NCBI RefSeq assembly: GCF_028682395.1
Contig: NZ_JANHLC010000012.1
Location: forward strand, 108,015-172,014
Direction: 5' to 3'
DNA: 64,000 nucleotides
From: Pseudomonas putida
GTDB taxonomy: Bacteria > Pseudomonadota > Gammaproteobacteria > Pseudomonadales > Pseudomonadaceae
Below, piece after piece: positions 27,401 to 35,818 of the stretch; the first letter of the stretch is position 1; the number at the start of each line of letters is the position of its first letter. A model generated the notes under the pieces. That model was given only the letters and a program-made list of their open reading frames with translations. It was not told the DNA's origin and did no database searches. Both the position numbers and the translations under genes were made by a program.

Positions 27401-27535
27401 GATTTCCACCTGGGGCGGAGCGACGTCGGGGTACTGGGCCACCGGCAGTTGGGGAATCGCCAGGATACCGGCCAGCAGGATAAACAGGGCAATCACCCAG
27501 GCAAAGACCGGGCGATCGATAAAGAACTGCGGCAT
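24431..27535 (-). CDS. RND multidrug efflux pump (HAE1 family)
   Basis: A 1034-residue inner-membrane drug/proton antiporter of the AcrB/MexB family with 12 TM helices and two large periplasmic loops. The proton-relay aspartates are D406 and D407 (GILVDDAIVVVENVER), and the second relay lysine is in GLSAKNAIL. It is cotranscribed 2 bp after its adaptor. No outer-membrane channel gene is adjacent, so it must borrow one. The substrate is unknown. Confidence 0.92.
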   Translation of the reverse strand: MPQFFIDRPVFAWVIALFILLAGILAIPQLPVAQYPDVAPPQVEISATYPGASAETLDESVVSLIEQELNGADHLLYFASQSSLGTATITATFQPGTNPEMAQVDVQNRLKIVESRLPQAVTQQGLQVEKVSSGFLLLGTLTSSDGQLNEVALSDYLARNVMNEIKRIDGVGKAQLYGSERAMRIWLDPRKLIGFNLTPSDVSNALAAQNAQVSAGSIGDLPSPATQEITAAVLVKGQLSTPEEFAAIVLRANPDGSTVRISDVARVEIGSQQYQYATRLNGKPTTAFSVQLAPGANALRTATLIREKMTELERYFPAGVEFKIPYDTSPFVKVSITKVVYTLLEAMVLVFAVMFLFLQNLRYTLIPTLVVPVALMGTFATMLALGFSVNVLTMFGMVLAIGILVDDAIVVVENVERIMVNEGLSPRDATRKAMGQISGAIVGITLVLVAVFIPMAFMQGSVGVIYRQFSLSMATSILFSAFLALTLTPALCATLLKPIAKGEHHAKGGFFGAFNRRFEQMSDGYQRWVLHALKRSGRYLLIYAVLLLALGWAFTRLPSSFLPVEDQGYTITDIQLPPGASKARTVEVVKQIEAHNTGEPGVADTTMILGFSFSGSGQNAALAFTTLKDWSQRSAQDSAEAIAERANIALSGLKDAVAYAILPPPVDGLGTSSGFEFRLQDRAGVGHAALMKARSELLAAAEKSPVLVNVRESALAESPQVHLEVDRQQANALGVSFNDIGNVLSTAVGSAYINDFPNQGRMQRVVVQAEGDQRSQIADLLKIHVRNDLGKMVPLAAFVQARWVQGPAQLTRYNGYPAISISGEPQPGHSTGEAMAEIERLVAALPAGLGLEWTGLSLQERLSGAQAPILLGLSLLIVFLCLAALYESWSIPTSVLLVVPLGVLGAVVAVSLRGMPNDVFFKVGLITIIGLSAKNAILIIEFAKSLVDEGHDLIDATVQAARLRLRPIVMTSLAFILGVVPLAIATGASSASQQAIGTGVIGGMISATLAVVFVPVFFVVVMKWVDRRHRAAKP

Positions 27536-27537
27536 CT

Positions 27538-28689
27538 TCAGCGAGCCTCTGTCTGGGCGAGGGGAGCGTCGTTATCGACCTGCACCTGCTCGCCAGGACG
27601 GGCATGTTGCAGGCCTTCGATCACGATCCGGTCACCGGCCTGCAGGCCACTGTTGACGATCCAGCGATCGTCCTGGACAGCGCCCAGTTCGACGGGTTGC
27701 TGATGCACCCGCTCCTCGGCATCGACCACCAGCACCTGGGCGACCCCGGCGCTGTCGCGCAGGACCGCGCGCTGGGGAATGCTCAGGCCCTGGCGATTGA
27801 CGGCCTGCTCCAGGCGCACACGCACAAAGCTGCCGGGCAGCAGGTCGAGGTCGGGGTTGGGGAATTCACTGCGCAGGATGATCTGCCCGGTGCTGGGGTC
27901 GACACTGATATCGGTAAACAGCAGCTTGCCCGGTCGCGGGTAGGCGCTGCCATCGTCCTGGATCAGTGTGGCCCGGGCCTGGTCCTGGCCTACCTGCTGC
28001 AACTGGCCGGCACGCAGGGCCCGCCGTAGTTCGTTGAGCTCGCGGGTGGATTGGGTCAGGTCGGCATGGATCGGGTCCAGTTGCTGGATCACCGCCAGCG
28101 CCGTGGTCTCGCCCTGGCCGACCAGTGCGCCTTCGGTGACCAGTGCCCGGCCGATACGCCCGGAAATCGGCGCGGTAACGGTGGCATAGCCCAGGTTGAG
28201 CTTGGCGCGCTTGACTGCCGCCTGGTTGGCCGCGACATCCGCCGCCGTTTGCAGGGCATTGGCCCGAGCGTTGTCGTACTCCTGGTGGCTGATCGCATTG
28301 ATCTCAATCAGCGCCTGGTAGCGTTCGTTCTGCAACTTGGCCTGGAAGGCGTTGGCCTGGGCCTTGCTCAACGCCGCCTGGGCACTGTCCAGATCAGCCT
28401 GGAACGGTGCCGGGTCGATGCGAAACAGCACATCGCCGCGCTTGACGTCGCTGCCTTCGCGAAAAGCCCGCTGCAGCACGACGCCGGCAACGCGGGCGCG
28501 GACTTCGGCGATCCGTGGCGCGGCAATGCGCCCACTCAACTCGCTATTGATCGTCAGCGCCCGGGGTTGCAGGGTTTCGACCCGAACCTTGGGCAGCGGT
28601 GCCGATTCCTCGGCACTGGAAGATCGGTCGCAACCGGCGAGGGTCAGTGCCAGCAGGCCAAGGCTAAGCGCAGCAAACAACTTATTCAT
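27538..28689 (-). CDS. RND periplasmic adaptor lipoprotein
   Basis: A 383-residue membrane-fusion protein. It has a lipoprotein signal with lipobox LTLAGC (C20), split lipoyl halves, a coiled-coil hairpin (SAQAALSKAQANAF to NLGYATVTAPISGRIG) and a beta-barrel. It is the first gene of the pump operon and is divergent from a two-component system. Confidence 0.9.
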   Translation of the reverse strand: MNKLFAALSLGLLALTLAGCDRSSSAEESAPLPKVRVETLQPRALTINSELSGRIAAPRIAEVRARVAGVVLQRAFREGSDVKRGDVLFRIDPAPFQADLDSAQAALSKAQANAFQAKLQNERYQALIEINAISHQEYDNARANALQTAADVAANQAAVKRAKLNLGYATVTAPISGRIGRALVTEGALVGQGETTALAVIQQLDPIHADLTQSTRELNELRRALRAGQLQQVGQDQARATLIQDDGSAYPRPGKLLFTDISVDPSTGQIILRSEFPNPDLDLLPGSFVRVRLEQAVNRQGLSIPQRAVLRDSAGVAQVLVVDAEERVHQQPVELGAVQDDRWIVNSGLQAGDRIVIEGLQHARPGEQVQVDNDAPLAQTEAR

Positions 28690-28742
28690 AGGACAGTCCC
28701 AATTATGACCCGGGCATCCTAAGGCGCGCGACTACATAGCGC

Positions 28743-28781
28743 TGTGAAGCTCTGTAGGGGCTCTGTGAAAAAGTGTGAAGC
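28743..28781. promoter_or_regulatory. Phased direct repeats in the pump/regulator intergenic region
   Basis: TGTGAAGC occurs at 28743-28750 and 28774-28781, with a partial copy TGTGAAA at 28764. The spacings of 21 and 10 bp put them on the same face of the helix, as in sites for OmpR-type regulators. They lie between the divergent pump operon and the response-regulator gene, so autoregulation and pump control are plausible. Confidence 0.5.
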
Positions 28782-28843
28782 TTGCGGGCGTGCTGTACCG
28801 GGGGCGTATATCCTTTGTGGTTTTTCCGGTCCGTAACTTTCCT

Positions 28844-29545
28844 ATGCCCACCATTCTCCTGGTCGAAGACGACTGCGCCCTGGCCGAACTGATTGCCAGC
28901 TATCTGGAACGTAATGGCTATCAAGTCAGCGTGATCGCCCGGGGCGACCAGGTACGCGAACGGGCCCGGCTCGACCCGCCGGACCTGGTGATTCTCGACT
29001 TGATGCTGCCCGGACTCGATGGCCTGCAGGTCTGCCGCCTGTTGCGGGCCGATTCGGCCACGCTGCCGATCCTGATGCTCACCGCCCGCGATGACAGTCA
29101 CGACCAGGTGCTGGGCCTGGAAATGGGCGCCGACGACTACGTGACCAAACCCTGCGAGCCGCGGGTCCTGTTGGCCCGGGTGCGGACCCTGTTGCGGCGC
29201 AGCAGCCTGAGTGAACCGCAGATGGCCAGCGATCAGATCCTGGTCGGCAACCTGCGCATCGATCTTTCGGAGCGTACGGTGACCTGGCGCGACCAGCCGG
29301 TCGAGCTGTCCAGTGGCGAGTACAATCTGCTGGTCGTCCTCGCCCGGCATGCCGGCGAGGTCTTGAGCCGCGACCAGATCCTGCAGCGCCTGCGCGGTAT
29401 CGAGTTCAATGGCACCGACCGCTCGGTGGATGTGGCGATCTCCAAACTGCGGCGCAAGTTCGACGACAGTGCCGGCGAGGCGCGCAAAATCAAGACCGTC
29501 TGGGGCAAGGGCTACCTGTTCAGCCGTAGCGAGTGGGAATACTGA
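28844..29545 (+). CDS. OmpR-family response regulator (RstA-like)
   Basis: A 233-residue regulator. The receiver domain has acidic pocket D9/D10, phospho-acceptor D52 (LDLMLPGLDG) and K102 (TKPCEPR). The C-terminal winged helix includes VELSSGEYNLLVVLARHAGEVLSR and the wing ending VWGKGYLFS. The start is set at MPTILLVED by family; the frame is open 23 codons upstream. It precedes the kinase gene by a few bases and is divergent from the RND operon. Confidence 0.9.
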   Translation: MPTILLVEDDCALAELIASYLERNGYQVSVIARGDQVRERARLDPPDLVILDLMLPGLDGLQVCRLLRADSATLPILMLTARDDSHDQVLGLEMGADDYVTKPCEPRVLLARVRTLLRRSSLSEPQMASDQILVGNLRIDLSERTVTWRDQPVELSSGEYNLLVVLARHAGEVLSRDQILQRLRGIEFNGTDRSVDVAISKLRRKFDDSAGEARKIKTVWGKGYLFSRSEWEY

Positions 29546-29549
29546 GTCG

Positions 29550-30857
29550 ATGTTCAAGATCCTGATTCGCCTGTACCTGGTGACCATTGTCAGTTTCAGC
29601 GCGGCGATCTATCTGGTTCCGGAACTGGTGATCGGCCTGTTTCACGAGCGGGTCACGGACTTTAACGTCAACCAGTCCCGTGGCCTGCAAAACCTGCTGG
29701 TCCGCCAATTCAAGAGTGTCCCGGCCGAGAGCTGGCCGAGCCTGGCCATGGAACTGGACAGGCTGTTCAGCCCGCAACGGGTGGCGCTGGTCAAGCTCGA
29801 TGATGCGGATCTAAGCCCCGCCGAGCAGGAACGCCTGCGGTGCGGGCAGCCGGTGGTGCGGATCGGCGACTGGGGGCTCTGGACCCTCGTGGCGGCGCCC
29901 CTGAACGATGAATACGCGGTAGAGATCGTGGTGCCGCCCGATCCGCTGGATATCAACCTGCTGTACTGGAGCATCAACGTGCTGATCGGCGCTGTGATGC
30001 TCGGTTGCCTGCTGTTCTGGCTGCGCCCGCACTGGCGGGACCTGGAGCGGCTCAAGCACACCGCCGGGTTGATCGGCCAGGGGCATCTGGGCGAACGGAC
30101 CCGGATCTCGCCACGCTCGAATATCGGCGAACTGGCCCATGTCTTCGACACCATGGCCCGGGATATCGAGCACTTGCTCAACCAGCAGCGGGACCTGCTC
30201 AATGCGGTTTCCCATGAGCTGCGCACCCCCCTGACCCGCCTGGACTTCGGCCTGGCCCTGGCCTTGTCTGACGATTTGCCGCCGGCCAACCGGGAGCGCC
30301 TGCAGGGGCTGGTGCAGCATATTCGCGAGCTCGACGAGCTGGTGCTCGAACTGCTGTCCTACAGTCGCCTGCAAGACCCGGCCCGTCAGCCGGAGCGGGT
30401 GGTGGTCGCGCTGGACGAATTTGTCGACAGCATCCTGGGCAGTTTCGATGAGGCCCTGGAAGCGCCGGATATCGTACTCGATGTGCTGTTGCAGGGGCCG
30501 CTGGAGCGCTTTGCCCTGGACCCGCGCCTGACCGCGCGGGCGGTGCAAAACCTGCTGCGCAATGCCGTGCGCTATTGCGAGCGGCATGTGCAGGTGGGGG
30601 TCAAGGTCACCGCCCAGGGTTGCGAGCTGTGGGTCGACGATGACGGTATCGGCATTCCCGAACCTCAGCGTGAACTGGTGTTCGAGCCGTTCTACCGGCT
30701 TGATCGCAGCCGTGATCGTGCCACGGGCGGCTTTGGCCTGGGCCTGGCGATCAGTCGCCGGGCAGTCCATGCCCAGGGTGGGCGGTTGACGGTAGAGGCC
30801 TCACCGCTGGGCGGGGCGCGCTTGCGTATCTGGTTGCCCACCGAGGGCTCTCTGTAA
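29550..30857 (+). CDS. RstB-like sensor histidine kinase
   Basis: A 435-residue sensor with TM1 (about 7-30), a periplasmic domain to about 135, TM2 (about 140-160) and HAMP (starting LRPHWRDLERL). The phospho-acceptor is H222 (SHELRTPLTR), and the ATPase domain has N-box NLLRNAVRY, G1 DDDGIGIP and G2 GGFGLGLAI. It resembles E. coli RstB through its WLRPHW-D motif after TM2. It partners with the upstream regulator. Confidence 0.9.
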   Translation: MFKILIRLYLVTIVSFSAAIYLVPELVIGLFHERVTDFNVNQSRGLQNLLVRQFKSVPAESWPSLAMELDRLFSPQRVALVKLDDADLSPAEQERLRCGQPVVRIGDWGLWTLVAAPLNDEYAVEIVVPPDPLDINLLYWSINVLIGAVMLGCLLFWLRPHWRDLERLKHTAGLIGQGHLGERTRISPRSNIGELAHVFDTMARDIEHLLNQQRDLLNAVSHELRTPLTRLDFGLALALSDDLPPANRERLQGLVQHIRELDELVLELLSYSRLQDPARQPERVVVALDEFVDSILGSFDEALEAPDIVLDVLLQGPLERFALDPRLTARAVQNLLRNAVRYCERHVQVGVKVTAQGCELWVDDDGIGIPEPQRELVFEPFYRLDRSRDRATGGFGLGLAISRRAVHAQGGRLTVEASPLGGARLRIWLPTEGSL

Positions 30858-30910
30858 CCTTGGCGACAGGCGTGCGCTGATTGCTTCTGCACCCAGCGCT
30901 GGCTAACGCT

Positions 30911-31804
30911 CTACACCCACCGGCGCTTGCGCTGGCCGAGCAAATGCCTGGCGCCTTCCAGCACCAACACCGCCACGGCCAGCCAGATCGGCAGATAGGT
31001 CAGCCATTCGCCGGGCCCGATGCTTTCCCCAAGCAGCAAGGCTACACCGACCAGCAACACCGGCTCGACATAACTGAGCAAGCCGAACAGGCTGAAGGCC
31101 AGTAATCGGCTGGCGAGGATGTAGCAGATCAGCGCCGAGGCGCTGATCACCCCCAGCAACGGGATCAGCCCATACAGCGCCGGGGTGTGCTGCACGACCG
31201 CCAGGCCGCCCTGGGGCCCGTGCAGGGCGAACCACCAGGCTGCCGGCAACAGCAACACCATGTCCAGCCAGAGCCCGCCGAGATGGTCGGTGCCGCAGCG
31301 CCGGCGCAGGACGAAGTAGATCGGATAACCGATGGCCACCACCAGGGTCGCCCAGGAAAAGCTGCCGACCCGGTACAGCTCGTTCAATACACCGCAACAG
31401 GCGAGCAGGGCGGCGACGGTCTGCAGGCGTGACAGGCGCTCGCCATAGACCAGGCGCCCGGTCAGCACCATGGTCAACGGCAGCAGGAAATACCCCAGGG
31501 ACACATCCAGGCTACGGCCGTTGAGCGGCGCCCACATAAACAGCCAGAGCTGCACGCCGACCAGCAGCGAGGACAACAGCAAACCAGCGACCAGCCAGGG
31601 CTGTGAGCGCAGCCGCTGGAAGATCCCGACGATCAGCTTCCAGTCGCCACTGAACGCCATGAACAGCGTCATGCAGGGCAGCGTCAGCAACATGCGCCAG
31701 CCAAAAATCTCTTCGCCATCAAGGGGCTTGAGCAGGGAAGTGAAGTAATACATGACGCCGAATAGCACCGACGCCATTACCGAGAGAACAATACCTTTGG
31801 ACAC
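30911..31804 (-). CDS. rarD: EamA-family transporter RarD
   Basis: A protein of about 297 residues with ten hydrophobic segments and two EamA repeats. The start SKGIVLSVMASVLFGVMYYFTS and FGWRMLLTLP motif are RarD-like. The GTG at 31804 was chosen because GAGG lies 7 bp upstream; an ATG seven codons earlier is possible. Its transported solute is unknown. Confidence 0.78.
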   Translation of the reverse strand: MSKGIVLSVMASVLFGVMYYFTSLLKPLDGEEIFGWRMLLTLPCMTLFMAFSGDWKLIVGIFQRLRSQPWLVAGLLLSSLLVGVQLWLFMWAPLNGRSLDVSLGYFLLPLTMVLTGRLVYGERLSRLQTVAALLACCGVLNELYRVGSFSWATLVVAIGYPIYFVLRRRCGTDHLGGLWLDMVLLLPAAWWFALHGPQGGLAVVQHTPALYGLIPLLGVISASALICYILASRLLAFSLFGLLSYVEPVLLVGVALLLGESIGPGEWLTYLPIWLAVAVLVLEGARHLLGQRKRRWV

Positions 31805-31919
31805 AACAGCCTCGTGCAAGCACATGGAATCAGCAGGGGGGCCATCAGCTTGAGGCCCCGGGCCGTTTCAGGCAAACCCATTCATGCGCCATAACGCGGC
31901 AGTGTCGGTAAAACGCACC

Positions 31920-33230
31920 TCAAGTGCGCAAAGTGCGGGTCATGCGCAACGCCAACAGGCTACCGCCGACGATCACTGCTGCCAGCACATACAGGGCGGC
32001 GTCGGTGGAGCCGGTGCTGTCCTTGATCCAGCCGACCAGGTAGGGGCTGAGGAAGCCGGCCATCTGGCCCATGGAGTTGATCAACGCCAGGCCGCCTGCC
32101 GCCGCGCCGGCACTGAGCATGGCGGTGGGGACTGGCCAGAACATCGGCAGGCCGGTGAGGGCGCCCATGGTGGCGAGGGTCAGGCCGAGAATGGCGATGG
32201 CCGGGTTAGCGGCAAAGTTGACCGCGATCAACAGGCCGACGGCGCCCATCAGCATGGGCACGACCAAGTGCCAGCGGCGCTCCTTGCGCAAGTCGGCCGA
32301 GCGGCCGACCAGCAGCATAAAGACCGCGGCCAGCAGATAGGGAATGGCGCTGATCCAGCCAATCACCAGGTTATCGTTGAAGCCCAGGCTCTTGATGATC
32401 GAAGGCAACCAGAAATTGATCGCGTAGACACCGCTCTGGATACAAAAATAGATCAGGCCGAAGGCCCAGATGGCCGGGTTCTTGAACACGGCCAGTAGGG
32501 AGTCGCTGACGGTTTTCGGCTTGTTCGCGGCATCTTCGGCCTGATCGGCCTCCAGTACGGCACGGTCCCGCGCGCTCAGCCACTGGGCGCTGGCAAACGT
32601 GTCGCTGAGCAGAAAGAACGCGAGGGCGCCGAGCAGTACGGTCGGGACGCCCTGCAACAGGAACATCCACTGCCAGCCGGCCAGGCCACCCTGGCCCGCG
32701 GCGAAGTGATTGAGGATCCAGCCGGAGAACGGTCCGCCCAACAGGCCGGAAACCGGGATGGCCGACATGAACAGCGCCATGATCCGCCCACGCCGGAAGG
32801 TCGGGAACCACTGCGAGAGATACAGCACCACGCCCGGGAAGAAGCCGGCTTCCGCCGCACCGGTAAACAGGCGCAGGGTATAGAACTGGGTTGGCGTGGT
32901 GACGAACAGCAGGCAGGCCGACAGCGTGCCCCAGGTCACCATCATCAGCGCGATCCAGCGCCGAGGCCCGAAGCGAGTCAGGGCCAGGTTGCTGGGCACG
33001 CCGCACAGCACATAGCCGATAAAGAAGATCCCGGCGCCGAGGCCGTAGACCGTTTCGCTGAACTTCAGCGCGTCGAGCATCTGCAGCTTGGCGAAGCCGA
33101 CGTTGACGCGATCGAGGTAATTGAACAGATAGCAGATAAAGATAAAGGGGATCAGGCGCAGAGTGATGCGCTTGTAAACGGCGTTTTTATCGTCATCGGT
33201 GGCCTGGGGCAAAGCGGCGCTCTGTGACAT
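31920..33230 (-). CDS. MFS transporter of the anion:cation symporter family
   Basis: A 436-residue, 12-TM carrier. The ACS/phthalate-permease signature (NYLDRVNVGFAKLQM) is in TM1, with SQWFPTFRRGR between TM4 and TM5. Relatives import galactarate, glucarate, tartrate or glycerate. It is divergent from a CdaR-like regulator and close to glycerate kinase, so a glycerate or sugar-diacid substrate is likely. Confidence 0.82.
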   Translation of the reverse strand: MSQSAALPQATDDDKNAVYKRITLRLIPFIFICYLFNYLDRVNVGFAKLQMLDALKFSETVYGLGAGIFFIGYVLCGVPSNLALTRFGPRRWIALMMVTWGTLSACLLFVTTPTQFYTLRLFTGAAEAGFFPGVVLYLSQWFPTFRRGRIMALFMSAIPVSGLLGGPFSGWILNHFAAGQGGLAGWQWMFLLQGVPTVLLGALAFFLLSDTFASAQWLSARDRAVLEADQAEDAANKPKTVSDSLLAVFKNPAIWAFGLIYFCIQSGVYAINFWLPSIIKSLGFNDNLVIGWISAIPYLLAAVFMLLVGRSADLRKERRWHLVVPMLMGAVGLLIAVNFAANPAIAILGLTLATMGALTGLPMFWPVPTAMLSAGAAAGGLALINSMGQMAGFLSPYLVGWIKDSTGSTDAALYVLAAVIVGGSLLALRMTRTLRT

Positions 33231-33316
33231 ATCGGTCTCTCTTTATTATGTTTTTTCGCGATGCGCAGGTAACGTTGACCTGCCCGCAAAGTCTCGACCA
33301 CGCAAGGGGCCCACGT

Positions 33317-33336
33317 CTTTGTGCTACTGCACAGAG
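33317..33336. promoter_or_regulatory. Palindrome between MFS and CdaR genes
   Basis: CTTTGTGC (33317-33324) and GCACAGAG (33329-33336) form a near-perfect 8-bp dyad with a 4-nt centre in the divergent promoter region. It is a good candidate operator for the CdaR-like regulator. Confidence 0.5.
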
Positions 33337-33414
33337 GTTATCCAGACAGCCTGTGCGACTGAACAATTGATCGGCGAATCGTTCGTTGGACGTCGCCCGC
33401 AAGGATTGATCCCT

Positions 33415-34530
33415 ATGTTCGAACTCGATCATGACCTGGCCCAGCATATCGTCGACCGGGCGATGGCGATCCTGCCCTACAACGTCAATGTCATGGACAG
33501 CCAGGGCTTGATTCTAGGCAGTGGCGAGAAAGAGCGTATCAATACGCGCCATGAAGGCGCCCAACTGGTCCTGGCCAACGCCCGCGTCGTGGAAATCGAC
33601 GCCCAGGCGGCCAAATGCCTGAAAGGCGTGCAGCCAGGGATCAATCTGCCGCTATTGCTGGATCAGCGCCTGATCGGCGTGCTGGGCCTCACCGGTGAGC
33701 CGGACCAATTGCGCACCTATGCCGAACTGGTCCGCATGACCGCCGAGATGCTGGTCGGCCAGCGCCATCAACAGGCTGAGCAGCAATGGCGCCGGCAACG
33801 CAGTGAAGACCTGCTGGCACTGCTGCTCAGCGAGGCCGGCGACGCCCCACGGCTGCTGGACGAGGCCCAGCAGATGGGGCTCAAGCCGCAGTTGGCGCGC
33901 GTGCCTTATCTGTTCGAGCTGGGCGAGGGCCAGAGTGCCGAGGCCTTGAGTGCCTGGCTGTTGTCGCGCTACCCGGACAGTTGGTGTGTCAGCCCAGCCA
34001 AGCTGTCGCTGCTCTGGTGTCGCCCGGCGGCGCTGGCTATGGATGACCTGCGCCTGCTGGGCAAGCTCGATGGCCTGGGCTGGACGATCCTGCGGGTCGC
34101 CGTCGGTGGCCAGGCCGAAGGACTGGCCGGGCTGCGCCGCTGTTATCGGCGGGTGGGGGATTTGCTCGCCTATGGCCGCGATGTATTGCCGCGCAGCCGC
34201 TTGCTGACACTGAACCGCTACCGGCTGCCGGTCATGCTGTGGCGTCACCGCAACGAGGATGCCCTGCAGGAGTTGCTCAACCCGCTGCGCAAAGTCATGG
34301 CCAAGGACACTAATGGTCTGTTGATCAGCACCTTGCGCAGTTGGTGCGAGCACGATGGGCAGAGCCAGGCTTGTGCGGAGGCCCTGGGCATCCATCGCAA
34401 CAGCCTGCGCTATCGAATGGAGCGGATTGCCGAGTTGAGCGGCGTCGATCCTGTGCGCCTGGACGGCATGCTGGCCCTCTATCTCGGCGTGCAATTGCTG
34501 CCGGACGCCGCCACGGCTTTGTCGACATGA
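33415..34530 (+). CDS. CdaR-type sugar-diacid/glycerate regulator
   Basis: A 371-residue regulator. An N-terminal diacid-recognition domain (ELDHDLAQHIVDRAMAILPYNVNVMD) leads to a C-terminal PucR-type HTH (ACAEALGIHRNSLRYRMERI). CdaR/SdaR activates glucarate, galactarate and glycerate uptake and kinase genes. The start at MFELDH fits the family; the open frame upstream crosses the promoter. It is followed by glycerate kinase. Confidence 0.87.
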   Translation: MFELDHDLAQHIVDRAMAILPYNVNVMDSQGLILGSGEKERINTRHEGAQLVLANARVVEIDAQAAKCLKGVQPGINLPLLLDQRLIGVLGLTGEPDQLRTYAELVRMTAEMLVGQRHQQAEQQWRRQRSEDLLALLLSEAGDAPRLLDEAQQMGLKPQLARVPYLFELGEGQSAEALSAWLLSRYPDSWCVSPAKLSLLWCRPAALAMDDLRLLGKLDGLGWTILRVAVGGQAEGLAGLRRCYRRVGDLLAYGRDVLPRSRLLTLNRYRLPVMLWRHRNEDALQELLNPLRKVMAKDTNGLLISTLRSWCEHDGQSQACAEALGIHRNSLRYRMERIAELSGVDPVRLDGMLALYLGVQLLPDAATALST

Positions 34531-34621
34531 ACAAAAAAGCCGGCGCCCGCTTGTGCAGTGGACAGGCGTCAAGCGCCCGGGCAACTGGCAGCATAGCGGC
34601 ATAAGAACTGGAGATTGGCCC

Positions 34622-35761
34622 ATGAAAATCGTTATCGCCCCTGACTCGTTCAAGGACAGCCTGGCCGCGAGCGCCGTGGCCCGCAGCATTGCCACCGGGC
34701 TGGCCAGTGTCTGGCCGCACGCGCAGCTGATCGAGTGCCCGATGGCCGATGGCGGCGAAGGCACTGTCGAAGCAATTCTGCTGGCGGCCGAGGGTGAGCA
34801 ACGCAGTAGCCCGGTGCAGGGGCCACTGGGGGAAACGGTGGAGGCGCAATGGGGCTGGTTGCCGGCCAGCCGCACAGCGATTATCGAAATGGCCGAGGCC
34901 AGTGGCCTGCAACGGGTAGCGCTGGCGCAGCGCGATGCCTGCATCAGCAGCACCTTCGGTACCGGCGAGCTGATTCGGGCCGCGCTGGACCTGGGCGCCG
35001 AACGGATCATCCTGGCCATTGGCGGCAGTGCCACCAACGATGCCGGGGCCGGCGCCTTGCAGGCCCTTGGCCTGGGCCTGTTCGATGCTCAGGAGAGGAT
35101 TCTGGCGCCGGGAGGCGCAGCTCTGGCGGGCCTGGCCCGCCTGGACCTGAGCGGGCTCGATCCACGCCTGGCCGGGGTGCAGTTCGAGATTGCCGCCGAT
35201 GTCGATAATCCGCTGTGCGGGCCCCAGGGCGCTTCGGCGATTTTCGGTCCGCAAAAGGGCGCCTCGCCGGCCCAGGTCGAGCAGTTGGATCAAGCCCTGG
35301 CCCATTTTGCCTGGCACTGCGCGCAAACCCTGGGCAAGGATCTGCAGGATGAGCCGGGCAGCGGCGCGGCGGGCGGCCTGGGATTTGCCGCCAAGGCCTT
35401 TTTCGGTGCGCAGTTTCGTCCTGGAGTGGAAGTGGTTGGGGAACTGGTCGACCTGGCTGGCAAAGTGCGCGGCGCCGACCTGGTGATCACCGGCGAAGGG
35501 CGGTTCGATGCCCAGACCCTGCGCGGCAAGACGCCCCTGGGCGTGGCTCGGATCGCCCGTCAACAGGGCGTCCCGGTGATTGTGCTGGCCGGGACCCTGG
35601 GCGAGGGTTATGAGCAGTTGTACCCGCACGGCATCGATGCGGCCTTTGCCTTGGTGTCCGGGCCGATGAGCCTGGCCCAGGCCTGTAGCGAGGCGCCGGC
35701 GCTACTGGCCGCGCGGGCGCGGGATATTGCGCGGGTCTGGCAACTGGGTGCCAGGCGCTGA
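34622..35761 (+). CDS. Glycerate kinase
   Basis: A 379-residue kinase of the GarK/GlxK family that phosphorylates D-glycerate to 2-phosphoglycerate. Diagnostic stretches are IAPDSFKDSLAA at the start, CPMADGGEGTVEAI and ILAIGGSATNDAGAG, with GEGRFDAQTLRGKTP near the C-terminus. Downstream of the CdaR-like gene, it forms a small glycerate module with the MFS carrier. Confidence 0.92.
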   Translation: MKIVIAPDSFKDSLAASAVARSIATGLASVWPHAQLIECPMADGGEGTVEAILLAAEGEQRSSPVQGPLGETVEAQWGWLPASRTAIIEMAEASGLQRVALAQRDACISSTFGTGELIRAALDLGAERIILAIGGSATNDAGAGALQALGLGLFDAQERILAPGGAALAGLARLDLSGLDPRLAGVQFEIAADVDNPLCGPQGASAIFGPQKGASPAQVEQLDQALAHFAWHCAQTLGKDLQDEPGSGAAGGLGFAAKAFFGAQFRPGVEVVGELVDLAGKVRGADLVITGEGRFDAQTLRGKTPLGVARIARQQGVPVIVLAGTLGEGYEQLYPHGIDAAFALVSGPMSLAQACSEAPALLAARARDIARVWQLGARR

Positions 35762-35818
35762 TCGCCGACAAAATCGTGTAAGCTGCGCGGCCCTGTGTAT
35801 TCGACCCAAGCGAGCCCC

